From: Flavobacteriales bacterium
GTDB taxonomy: Bacteria > Bacteroidota > Bacteroidia > Flavobacteriales_D > SKUL01
Length of the DNA: 5,463 nt
Direction: 5' to 3'
NCBI GenBank assembly: GCA_007129985.1
Contig: SKUL01000204.1
Coordinates: 1-5,463, forward strand
Shown here: piece by piece, positions 1 to 5,415 of the stretch
How positions within the stretch are numbered: position 1 is the stretch's first letter
Layout: each line of letters opens with the position of its first letter
Program-made: the position numbers and the translations under genes
Notes under the pieces: model-generated
Database searches by the model: none
Told to the model about the DNA's origin: nothing
The model's input: the letters and a program-made list of their open reading frames with translations, nothing else

Positions 1-10
1 AAAACCACCA

Positions 11-40
11 AAAAAAAGCGGGCTGTTTCTAACCCGCTTT
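11..40 (-). terminator. Intrinsic terminator closing the minus-strand gene block
   Basis: Read on the minus strand, an 8-bp perfect stem AAAGCGGG / CCCGCTTT (arms at 33-40 and 15-22) encloses a 10-base loop and runs into seven consecutive T residues (11-17), part of which pair with the A residues of the first arm. This is the standard rho-independent layout. It starts about 20 bases beyond the stop codon of the tlpA-like gene and is oriented to end transcription from that gene. The opposite strand also has a hairpin but no T tract beyond three bases, so termination should be mainly one-directional. Confidence 0.88.
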
Positions 41-43
41 CAG

Positions 44-61
44 AACTGCCAAAAAGCAGTT
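44..61 (-). other. Small stem-loop directly after the tlpA-like stop codon
   Basis: A perfect 6-bp inverted repeat, AACTGC and GCAGTT (44-49 and 56-61), encloses a 6-base loop that is T-rich on the minus strand. The outer base of one arm is shared with the TAA stop codon (61-63) of the tlpA-like gene. It sits in tandem just before the stronger terminator hairpin. It has no T tract of its own after the stem, so it is not a full terminator alone. It could stabilise the mRNA 3' end or assist termination; that role is inference. Confidence 0.5.
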
Positions 62-612
62 TATAATTTCTTTACCAGCTTATCCAGTTCGAGGTGCAGC
101 GTTTGTCCGCGGAGGTTCTTTGCGATAATCACACCGTTGGCATCCACCAAAAAGCTGGCAGGAATACTGCGCACCTGATAAACGGCCGCAGGTGCTGAAC
201 TCCAACCGCCCAAATCACTCATGTGGTGAGGCCAGTGAAGGTTGTCCTGTTCAATGGCTTTTACCCAACTGGCGTGGTTTTTATCGAGCGATACACCGAG
301 CACTTCAAATCCTTTGGCGTCTTTGAACTTTGCCTTCGAGTACTTTTCATAAGCCGCAACCACATTGGGGTTTTCGCGCCGGCAGGGTCCGCACCACGAG
401 GCCCAGAAGTCAATCAGCACCACGTTACCTTTGAGTTGCGACAGCTTGATTTCTTTGCCATCGGGGTTATTAAAGGCGAGTTCAGGCGCAGTGTCGCCAA
501 TGTTAAGACCAACCTTTCCGGTGGGTGTAACGGCACTCTGTGCCATTGCTGTGGTGGTGAAAAGCCATGCGCCAATCATCAAAACCAATGCGAAAATTCC
601 TGTATTCTTCAT
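61..612 (-). CDS. TlpA-like secreted thioredoxin-fold protein (redoxin / AhpC-TSA superfamily)
   Basis: This 183-aa protein is probably a periplasmic thiol-disulfide oxidoreductase of the TlpA/ResA type. Residues 1-25 form a signal peptide: a short N-terminus with one lysine, a hydrophobic core and a signal peptidase I site A-M-A before Q25. There is no lipobox cysteine, so a soluble periplasmic protein is expected rather than a lipoprotein. The mature part starts with the family's NIGDTAPELAF segment (about 37-47). The active site is WCGPC with cysteines 74 and 77 in FWASWCGPC, and the cis-proline loop is at RSIP (P151) before the strand ASFLVDANG. Both catalytic cysteines and the cis-proline are present and the length is normal, so it should be active. 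Members reduce or oxidise cysteines of envelope proteins, for example in cytochrome c maturation or after oxidative stress; nothing here identifies the partner. The ATG at 610-612 is chosen because the signal peptide begins directly there. It lies 92 bp after murA and is followed by a terminator. Confidence 0.93.
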   Translation of the reverse strand: MKNTGIFALVLMIGAWLFTTTAMAQSAVTPTGKVGLNIGDTAPELAFNNPDGKEIKLSQLKGNVVLIDFWASWCGPCRRENPNVVAAYEKYSKAKFKDAKGFEVLGVSLDKNHASWVKAIEQDNLHWPHHMSDLGGWSSAPAAVYQVRSIPASFLVDANGVIIAKNLRGQTLHLELDKLVKKL

Positions 613-668
613 GTTGCAAAAATTTGAGCCAATTTACGTTTAGTTCGTTGTTAAGGCAAGGGGCTACG

Positions 669-701
669 CAAACATTATTCCACTTTGCTTTGGAAAGCCA
701 A
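669..701 (-). promoter_or_regulatory. Weak candidate promoter upstream of the tlpA-like gene
   Basis: In the 92-bp gap between the murA stop and the tlpA-like start, the minus strand reads TAATGTTTG (677 to 669). This is close to the Bacteroidota -7 consensus TAnnTTTG, but with three bases between TA and TTTG instead of two. A TTG (701 to 699) lies 21 bp upstream as a possible -33 element; the usual spacing is near 19. Transcription would start around 663, leaving a leader of about 50 bases. Neither element is a clean match, so readthrough from murA is an equally good explanation for expression. No terminator is visible after murA in this gap. Confidence 0.22.
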
Positions 702-704
702 TAC

Positions 705-2012
705 TCAGCCCAAACGCTGAATACTTGCACCAATTGCGTTGAGTCGTTGGTCAATGTGTTGGTAGCCTCTGTCAATTTGTTCAATGTTGTGAATGGTGCT
801 GTTGCCGCGCGCCGAGAGCGCCGCAATCAGCAATGACACCCCCGCACGGATATCGGGCGAGGTCATGCTGATACCCTTGAGCGAGTACTGGCGGTTCAAC
901 CCAATTACGGTGGCGCGGTGTGGGTCGCAGAGAATGATTTGTGCGCCCATGTCAATGAGTTTGTCCACAAAAAAGAGGCGGCTCTCAAACATTTTCTGGT
1001 GAATAAGCACACTGCCTCTGGCCTGGGTGGCAACCACCAGCACTATGCTGAGCAAATCGGGGGTAAAGCCCGGCCATGGGTGGTCGTAAATGGTGAGAAT
1101 GGAGCCGTCAATAAAACTGTCAATGGTATAGGATTCCTGCGCCGGAATGTAGAGGTCATCACCCCGAAGTTCCATTTGGATTCCCAACCTGCGAAACACG
1201 GCGGGAATCACGCCCAGCTTTGGATAGGCCACGTCTTTAATGGTGATTTCGCTCTGTGTCATCGCGGCCAGACCGATAAAACTACCGATTTCAATCATGT
1301 CGGGCAAGCATCGGTGTGTGCAGCCGCCGAGGTATTCCACCCCTTCAATCTCAATCAGGTTGGAGCCTGCACCGCGAATCTTGGCCCCCATGCTGTTGAG
1401 CATCTGGCACAACTGCTGGATATACGGTTCGCAGGCAGCGTGGTAAATGGTGGTGGTGCCTTCGGCCATAACGGCGGCCATAATGATGTTGGCCGTTCCG
1501 GTAACCGACGGCTCGTCGAGCAGCATATAGGTGCCTTTCAAGTCCTCGCCCGAAACACTGAAAAACTCTTCCTCGGCATTGTAGGTAAACTTCGCGCCCA
1601 GCTTTTCAAAGCCGATAAAGTGCGTGTCCAGTCGTCGCCTTCCGATTTTATCGCCACCCGGCTTGGGAATGTAGCCCTTGCCAAAGCGCGCCAGGGTTGG
1701 GCCAACCAGCATGATAGACCCGCGCAAGCCCGCGCCTTTTTTCTTGTACTTTTCTGAGAGAAGGTATTCGAGGTCCACATCATCTGCCTGAAAGCGGTAG
1801 GTGTCGCCGCTCACGCGATTCACCTTCACGCCCATATCGCGCAGCAAATCAATGAGTCGGTTTACATCCACAATGTCGGGGATGTTTGAAATTTCAACCT
1901 CTTCGGGGGTGAGTAGTACCGCGCAAAGAATTTGCAGTACTTCGTTTTTGGCTCCCTGTGGAACGAGCTCTCCGCGGAGTTGTCGTCCGCCTTCAATCAA
2001 GAAAGATCCCAT
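705..2012 (-). CDS. murA: UDP-N-acetylglucosamine 1-carboxyvinyltransferase MurA, Asp-type active site
   Basis: MurA transfers enolpyruvate from PEP to UDP-GlcNAc in the cytoplasm, the first committed step of peptidoglycan synthesis. The 435-aa protein is full length (E. coli MurA has 419) and colinear with the EPSP-synthase fold. The substrate-binding K22-N23 lies in PQGAKNE, the arginine of the LRGS segment at 97 corresponds to E. coli R91, D319 in FTPDLLS to the catalytic D305, and R389 in SPDIRAG to R397. The flexible catalytic loop reads PKPGGDKIGRRRLDTHF. Aspartate 121 (codon GAT at 1650-1652) replaces the usual catalytic cysteine (C115 in E. coli), and R126 matches R120. Asp-type MurA enzymes are active but insensitive to fosfomycin, which acts by alkylating the cysteine. 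The ATG at 2010-2012 is preferred because MGSFLIEGG matches the normal family start and it overlaps the DUF4290 stop by one base, implying translational coupling. There is no Shine-Dalgarno sequence just upstream, where the DNA instead encodes the lysine/arginine-rich DUF4290 tail. Confidence 0.97.
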   Translation of the reverse strand: MGSFLIEGGRQLRGELVPQGAKNEVLQILCAVLLTPEEVEISNIPDIVDVNRLIDLLRDMGVKVNRVSGDTYRFQADDVDLEYLLSEKYKKKGAGLRGSIMLVGPTLARFGKGYIPKPGGDKIGRRRLDTHFIGFEKLGAKFTYNAEEEFFSVSGEDLKGTYMLLDEPSVTGTANIIMAAVMAEGTTTIYHAACEPYIQQLCQMLNSMGAKIRGAGSNLIEIEGVEYLGGCTHRCLPDMIEIGSFIGLAAMTQSEITIKDVAYPKLGVIPAVFRRLGIQMELRGDDLYIPAQESYTIDSFIDGSILTIYDHPWPGFTPDLLSIVLVVATQARGSVLIHQKMFESRLFFVDKLIDMGAQIILCDPHRATVIGLNRQYSLKGISMTSPDIRAGVSLLIAALSARGNSTIHNIEQIDRGYQHIDQRLNAIGASIQRLG

Positions 2013-2014
2013 TA
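2010..2014 (-). promoter_or_regulatory. TAATG stop/start junction coupling DUF4290 to murA
   Basis: On the minus strand the TAA stop of the DUF4290 gene (2014 to 2012) shares its last A with the ATG start of murA (2012 to 2010). No purine-rich ribosome binding site of conventional form lies just upstream, where the sequence is A-rich coding DNA for the basic DUF4290 tail. Such a one-base overlap usually means the terminating ribosome reinitiates on the next gene, so murA synthesis would follow DUF4290 translation. The overlap is seen directly; the coupling is inferred. Confidence 0.7.
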
Positions 2015-2641
2015 GCGTTTTTTACGGCGGTTACTTTTTCCTTTTTTCCTTTTTGAGCCGCTGCTCGAGGTGGTTATTGCCGGCAGGTTCTTGAGCAATT
2101 CGGCGGTAGGCTGAAGTTTGGAAGGGTCGTCCAGCACGAGTTTGCCTTTCGACATTTCTTTCAGTTGATTGGCAATCACCTCATCTTTCACGGTATCGCG
2201 GTTCCATGCCAGATAGGTTTTTTTCATCAGGTTGGCGAGGCTCCACATTTGTTTTTCGCGTTTCTCGTCGTCTTCTTCAGCTGATACTGATTCAATGAGC
2301 CGTTCAATGGTTTTTCCGTAGTGCCCGTAGCGGATGTCGCCTTGCGGATAAGCCATGTGGTTGGGCTTGGTTTTGAAGGTTTCGGGCGAGGGCTTCTCGT
2401 AAGGGCTGTCCACGTCCAACTCAAAATCTGACATGATGTGAAGATGATCCCAAAGCTTGTGCTTGAAGTCGTCCATATCGCGCAAGTAGGGAAAAAGCTG
2501 CCCCATCATTTTCAGCACTGATTCTACGGCGCGGTTGCGCTCCTCGCGGTCTTCGATGGTTTTAATGTGGTTGACCATGTTCTGGATGTTCCTTCCGTAT
2601 TCGGGAATCACCAGGTCGGGTCGTTGTGAATTGTATTCCAT
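2012..2641 (-). CDS. DUF4290 family protein, function unknown
   Basis: This 209-aa protein matches the DUF4290 family, which I know as a Bacteroidota-specific family without an assigned biochemical role. The family-like core begins at the N-terminus (MEYNSQRPDLVIPEYGRNIQ) and runs through a charged helical region (about 17-70), a proline-rich segment around KPSPETFKTKPNHMAYPQGDIRYGHYGK (83-110) and a second helical region (111-165). Residues 191-196 form a Ser/Gly linker, followed by an extreme basic tail (197-209) in which 10 of 13 residues are Lys or Arg. The tail suggests contact with nucleic acid, ribosomes or acidic membrane lipids, but this is inference. There is no signal peptide or membrane segment, so it is probably cytoplasmic. 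Its one-base overlap with murA points to a linked role or at least coordinated synthesis with cell-wall precursor formation. The ATG at 2639-2641 is chosen because the conserved core begins directly there. A -7 promoter box lies 18 bases upstream. Confidence 0.88.
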   Translation of the reverse strand: MEYNSQRPDLVIPEYGRNIQNMVNHIKTIEDREERNRAVESVLKMMGQLFPYLRDMDDFKHKLWDHLHIMSDFELDVDSPYEKPSPETFKTKPNHMAYPQGDIRYGHYGKTIERLIESVSAEEDDEKREKQMWSLANLMKKTYLAWNRDTVKDEVIANQLKEMSKGKLVLDDPSKLQPTAELLKNLPAITTSSSGSKRKKGKSNRRKKR

Positions 2642-2659
2642 GTATTGATTTTAACGGGC

Positions 2660-2667
2660 CAAAGGTA
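2660..2667 (-). promoter_or_regulatory. Candidate -7 promoter box upstream of DUF4290-murA
   Basis: The minus strand reads TACCTTTG (2667 to 2660), an exact match to the Bacteroidota primary-sigma -7 consensus TAnnTTTG. It lies in the 42-bp gap after the helicase gene, 18 bases before the DUF4290 ATG, so transcription would start near 2655 with a leader of about 14 bases. No TTG or TTTG is found at the expected -33 distance, which would fall within the end of the helicase gene, so strength is uncertain. It could give DUF4290-murA expression independent of the helicase. Confidence 0.42.
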
Positions 2668-2683
2668 ATGATTCTGATTGGGG

Positions 2684-4975
2684 TCAGTTGAGCAGTCTCA
2701 ACCGTGCGAAGCGCAACAAAAGTTGCTTCTGGCCCACTGCCGGAAAAAACACGGTGGCCTTGGTGTCGGGAGATTTTCCTTCCAGTTGCAGCACCTTTCC
2801 CTTACCAAAACGCTCGTGTTCTACTTCGTCGCCAACGGCCAGCGCCAAGCCAAGTGCGTTGTCGCCCGGAGCTGAAGCCATGTTCGACTGCACTTTTTTG
2901 AGGTTTTTGCGTGGTTCAAAGGATTTGGGTTGCTCGGCTTCGGGTGATGTGCGCGGCCGGTATTTGGTGCCAAAGGCCGAACGTGTTTCGCTGTGGGCAA
3001 AGCTCGACTGCTGTTTGGGCGGCAGGTTGAGGTATTTCTCGTCAATGTCGTCAATAAAGCGACTCGGCTCGCAACGCTGCAGGTTTCCCCATTTGTATCG
3101 CGACAGCGCGTACGAAAGCATGGCTCGTTTTTCGGCGCGGGTAAGGGCTACGTAAAAAAGTCGTCGTTCTTCTTCGAGTCCGGAGCGGCTTTCGAGCGCC
3201 ATTTGCGACGGAAACAGGTTTTCTTCCATTCCCACCACGTAGATGTACGGAAATTCCAGTCCCTTGGCCGCGTGAATGGTCATCAGCGTAACCTTGTTGT
3301 TGTCGTCGTCCTGCTGGTCGGCATCGGTGAGGAGGGCAACGTCAATCAAAAAGTCACTCAGGGTGTGCGATTCGCGCCCGTCGGCAATGGCTTGCTCGGT
3401 AAAGTTTTTCAGTCCGTTCAGCAATTCCTGTATGTTCTCGTAGCGGCTCACACCCTCGGGGGTTTTATCGGCGTGTAAATCGCGCAACAAACCTGAGCTT
3501 GAAGCGATAAGATGCCCCAAGTCGTAGGCGCTTGCCGTAGCCAGTTGGTTTCTGAATCCGCGAATCATCGAAACAAAGCCCTGAATTTGCTGGGCGATGT
3601 TGGAGCGAAGCGAGATGTTAAATTGCTGAGGTTCGGTTACTATATCCCAAAGTGCCACGTTGTTTTCGAGCGCGGCGGCCACAATGCGGTCAACGGTGGT
3701 AGCGCCAATTCCCCGGGCGGGGTAGTTGATGATGCGTTTCAGGGCTTCCTCGTCATTGGGGTTGGCGGTAAGTCTGAAATAGGCCAGTAAGTCTTTGATT
3801 TCCTTGCGCTGGTAAAACGAAAGTCCGCCGTATATGCGGTAGGGGATGTTCAGCTTGCGCAGGGCTTCCTCCATACTTCGCGACTGCGCATTGGTTCGGT
3901 AAAGAATGGCGAAATCAGAATAGAGGGCCTGCTCGCTCATTTGCGTGTCAAAGATGGAGTTGGCCACCATAAAACCCTCTTCCGAATCAGATACGCAGCA
4001 CTTCACCTCTATGGCGGCGCCCTCTTCGTTTTCGGTCCAAACCTTCTTTTTGATCTGGTTTTTGTTTTTGTCGATGATGCTGTTGGCGGCGTTTACAATG
4101 GTTTGCGTTGAGCGGTAGTTTTGCTCCAGCTTAAACAGCTTGTAATCGGGGTAGTCTTTCTTGAAGTTGAGGATGTTGTAGATATCCGCCCCTCGAAAAG
4201 CGTAGATGCTCTGCGCGTCGTCGCCCACCACACAGAGGTTTTCGTTGAGTGCCGCCAGTTTCTTTACAATGAGGTACTGCGAGTAGTTGGTATCCTGGTA
4301 CTCGTCCACCAGAATGTGGTTATACTTGTGTTGGTATTTGTGAAGCACATCGGGGTAGTCGCGCAGCAGCACGTTGGTGTTGTAGAGCAGGTCGTCGAAA
4401 TCCATTGCTCCGGCGCGGTAGCAGCGCACGGCGTATGCGTGGTAGATGTCGGCCAGCTTGGGACGTCCGCTCAGGTGGTCTTCGCCTGCCACATCGCTGT
4501 TTTCTTTGTATGCCTGCGGTGAGATAAGGTTGTTTTTGGCAGCCGAAATACGGCCCAGCACCAGACCGGGTTTGTATATTTTATCGTCGAGCTGCATGTC
4601 TTTGATGATAGACTTGAGCAGGCTTTTGCTGTCGGCGGTATCGTAAATGGTGAAATTGGAGGGATAGCCCAGTTTTTCGGCTTCAAAGCGAAGGATTCGT
4701 GCAAACACCGAGTGAAAGGTTCCCATCCAGATATTTCGCGCTTCGGCCTCGCCAATTATTTGCCCGATACGCTCTTTCATCTCGCGTGCCGCCTTGTTGG
4801 TAAAGGTCAGTGCGAGGATGTTGAAGGGGTCAACCCCTTGTTGAATAAGGTGGGCAATTTTGTAGGTAAGCACGCGGGTTTTTCCGGAACCTGCGCCGGC
4901 AATCACCATGCTGGGGCCTTCGGTATGCAGCACTGCGGCTCGCTGCGATTCGTTGAGTTCGTTTAAATAATCCAC
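2684..4975 (-). CDS. uvrD: UvrD/PcrA-type superfamily 1A ATP-dependent DNA helicase
   Basis: This 763-aa 3'-5' DNA helicase would unwind DNA in nucleotide excision and mismatch repair and remove proteins from DNA. All SF1A motifs are present in order: Q motif LNESQRAAV (Q11), Walker A GAGSGKT (27-33, K32), motif Ia ALTFTNKAA (55-63), motif II LVDEYQDTN (D224, E225), motif III VVGDDAQSIYAFRG (249-262), motif IV EQNYRST (284-290, R288), motif V TIHAAKGLEF (566-575) and motif VI FYVALTRAEK (607-616, R613). A variable linker (about 655-710) leads to a C-terminal Tudor-like domain with VGDEVEHERFGKGKVLQLEG (714-733), the part that contacts RNA polymerase in PcrA/UvrD. The Tudor-like tail and length (E. 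coli UvrD has 720 aa) favour UvrD/PcrA over Rep. The start is GTG (4973-4975). An in-frame TAA four codons upstream excludes a longer protein, and the next methionine (M23) would lose the Q motif. The gene is divergent from the DUF433 pair, and DUF4290 follows after 42 bp. Confidence 0.96.
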   Translation of the reverse strand: MDYLNELNESQRAAVLHTEGPSMVIAGAGSGKTRVLTYKIAHLIQQGVDPFNILALTFTNKAAREMKERIGQIIGEAEARNIWMGTFHSVFARILRFEAEKLGYPSNFTIYDTADSKSLLKSIIKDMQLDDKIYKPGLVLGRISAAKNNLISPQAYKENSDVAGEDHLSGRPKLADIYHAYAVRCYRAGAMDFDDLLYNTNVLLRDYPDVLHKYQHKYNHILVDEYQDTNYSQYLIVKKLAALNENLCVVGDDAQSIYAFRGADIYNILNFKKDYPDYKLFKLEQNYRSTQTIVNAANSIIDKNKNQIKKKVWTENEEGAAIEVKCCVSDSEEGFMVANSIFDTQMSEQALYSDFAILYRTNAQSRSMEEALRKLNIPYRIYGGLSFYQRKEIKDLLAYFRLTANPNDEEALKRIINYPARGIGATTVDRIVAAALENNVALWDIVTEPQQFNISLRSNIAQQIQGFVSMIRGFRNQLATASAYDLGHLIASSSGLLRDLHADKTPEGVSRYENIQELLNGLKNFTEQAIADGRESHTLSDFLIDVALLTDADQQDDDNNKVTLMTIHAAKGLEFPYIYVVGMEENLFPSQMALESRSGLEEERRLFYVALTRAEKRAMLSYALSRYKWGNLQRCEPSRFIDDIDEKYLNLPPKQQSSFAHSETRSAFGTKYRPRTSPEAEQPKSFEPRKNLKKVQSNMASAPGDNALGLALAVGDEVEHERFGKGKVLQLEGKSPDTKATVFFPAVGQKQLLLRFARLRLLN

Positions 4976-4979
4976 GCTC

Positions 4980-4987
4980 CAAAATTA
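4980..4987 (-). promoter_or_regulatory. Candidate -7 promoter box abutting the uvrD start codon
   Basis: The minus strand reads TAATTTTG (4987 to 4980), an exact match to TAnnTTTG, and ends four bases before the GTG start codon of the helicase. In Bacteroidota transcription begins only a few bases after this element, so the mRNA would begin at or next to the start codon and be leaderless. The -33 position carries GTTC rather than TTTG at a spacing of 19 bp, a partial match. The GGAG at 4980-4977 is one base from the GTG, too close to act as a normal Shine-Dalgarno sequence. Confidence 0.4.
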
Positions 4988-5067
4988 CGGGAATTTGAAG
5001 AGGATAGAACGACGATTTGAACTCTATGTGGGAATTATTGGAGATTCTTTAATCCATGGCACCGCCC

Positions 5068-5088
5068 GTTGAAGAGAGTTTATTCAAC
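5068..5088. repeat. Inverted repeat upstream of the DUF433 pair
   Basis: Perfect 6-bp arms GTTGAA (5068-5073) and TTCAAC (5083-5088) are separated by nine bases. The centre-to-centre distance of 15 bp is not a clean helical turn, and no T tract follows on either strand, so it is not a terminator. It could be an operator for a DNA-binding antitoxin or occur by chance. Confidence 0.3.
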
Positions 5089-5134
5089 ATCTCCACAACG
5101 ATTTCTTTGACGTATTTTTACGATATTTGTGAAA

Positions 5135-5154
5135 GGGCGCTTTTGAATGCGCTC
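5135..5154. repeat. GC-rich inverted repeat upstream of DUF433
   Basis: GGGCGC (5135-5140) and GCGCTC (5149-5154) can pair over six positions with one G-T wobble around an 8-base loop. It begins just after the TATTTTTACGATATTTG stretch and ends 39 bases before the DUF433 start, where an operator or a 5' leader hairpin would lie. There is no terminator-like T tract after it. Confidence 0.3.
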
Positions 5155-5193
5155 ATTGCTATCGACAAGACGTAAACCTAATTTCAATCCACC

Positions 5194-5415
5194 ATGAGGG
5201 AGTATCAGCAAATCATTCGTATTCGTTCTGAGGTTCGCTTCGGCCGGCCATGCGTAAGAGATACAAGGATATCAGTAGATGATGTATTGGGCTGGCTCGC
5301 TTCGGGAATGAGTTTTGCTGAGATTATTGCTGATTTTCCGGAATTGACAGACAGGGATATAAGGGCTTGTTTGGCTTATGCTGCTGACCGAGAGGGTAGA
5401 ACAAGAGTAGCATGA
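5194..5415 (+). CDS. DUF433 family protein, probable antitoxin
   Basis: This complete 73-aa protein belongs to the DUF433 (COG2442) family, small winged-helix-like proteins usually encoded next to PIN-like toxins. The diagnostic segments are present: FGRPCVRDTRISVDDVLGWL (16-35), corresponding to the common GkPvirGTRi.v.diL pattern; SGMSFAEIIADFPELTDRDI (37-56), corresponding to G.s.eEil.dyP.Lt.edI; and RACLAYAADRE (57-67). Length is normal for the family. The ATG at 5194-5196 fits because the family pattern begins soon after it, although no Shine-Dalgarno sequence is visible. By analogy with characterised type II modules it would bind and neutralise the downstream toxin and repress its own promoter; neither is shown by the sequence. 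Its stop overlaps the next start in an ATGA arrangement, as expected for an antitoxin-toxin operon. It runs divergently from uvrD. Confidence 0.88.
   Translation: MREYQQIIRIRSEVRFGRPCVRDTRISVDDVLGWLASGMSFAEIIADFPELTDRDIRACLAYAADREGRTRVA

Larger units (their letters stand above)
4976..5193. other. Divergent intergenic region between uvrD and the DUF433 pair
   Basis: This 218-bp region must carry the promoters for both directions. I found no convincing open reading frame, RNA gene or terminator in it. For the minus direction, the best signal is the exact -7 box at 4980-4987. For the plus direction, no clean TAnnTTTG is present. The nearest are TATTTTTA (5113-5120) and GATATTTG (5122-5129), each one base off and without a well-spaced -33 TTTG. 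TAATTTCA (5179-5186) matches less well but lies 20 bp after a TTG (5156-5158). It also holds two short inverted repeats, listed separately. Confidence 0.6.

Noticed and set aside
223..627. A 134-aa plus-strand open frame opposite the tlpA-like gene
   Set aside because: Antisense shadow of a protein with an intact signal peptide and WCGPC motif; its translation has no recognisable features.
677..704. Palindromic CTTTGGAAAG stretch after murA as a terminator
   Set aside because: The possible stem has a loop of about two bases and no T tract follows on the minus strand, so it is not a credible terminator.
503..826. A 107-aa minus-strand open frame bridging the end of murA and the start of the tlpA-like gene
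   Set aside because: It overlaps both conserved genes in another frame and its translation has no family-like pattern. The 92-bp gap is better read as noncoding.
918..1757. A 279-aa open frame on the plus strand opposite murA
   Set aside because: It lies wholly antisense to a clearly conserved murA, and its translation shows no recognisable domain. It is explained by the codon bias of the minus-strand gene.
2018..2055. A-rich tract at the end of DUF4290 as a programmed frameshift site
   Set aside because: The A runs simply encode the Lys-rich tail, the zero frame reaches a stop that overlaps murA neatly, and no downstream stimulatory structure was seen. A shift would not create an obvious fusion product.
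2672..2688. Short inverted repeat CTGA...TCAG spanning the helicase stop region
   Set aside because: Only four paired bases and no T tract; within chance expectation.
2993..3478. Plus-strand open frames within the helicase region (also 2688-3155, 3512-3790 and 4121-4522)
   Set aside because: All are antisense to uvrD, whose helicase motifs are intact across the span. The translations are low-complexity Val/Gly-rich or Ser/Arg-rich shadows.
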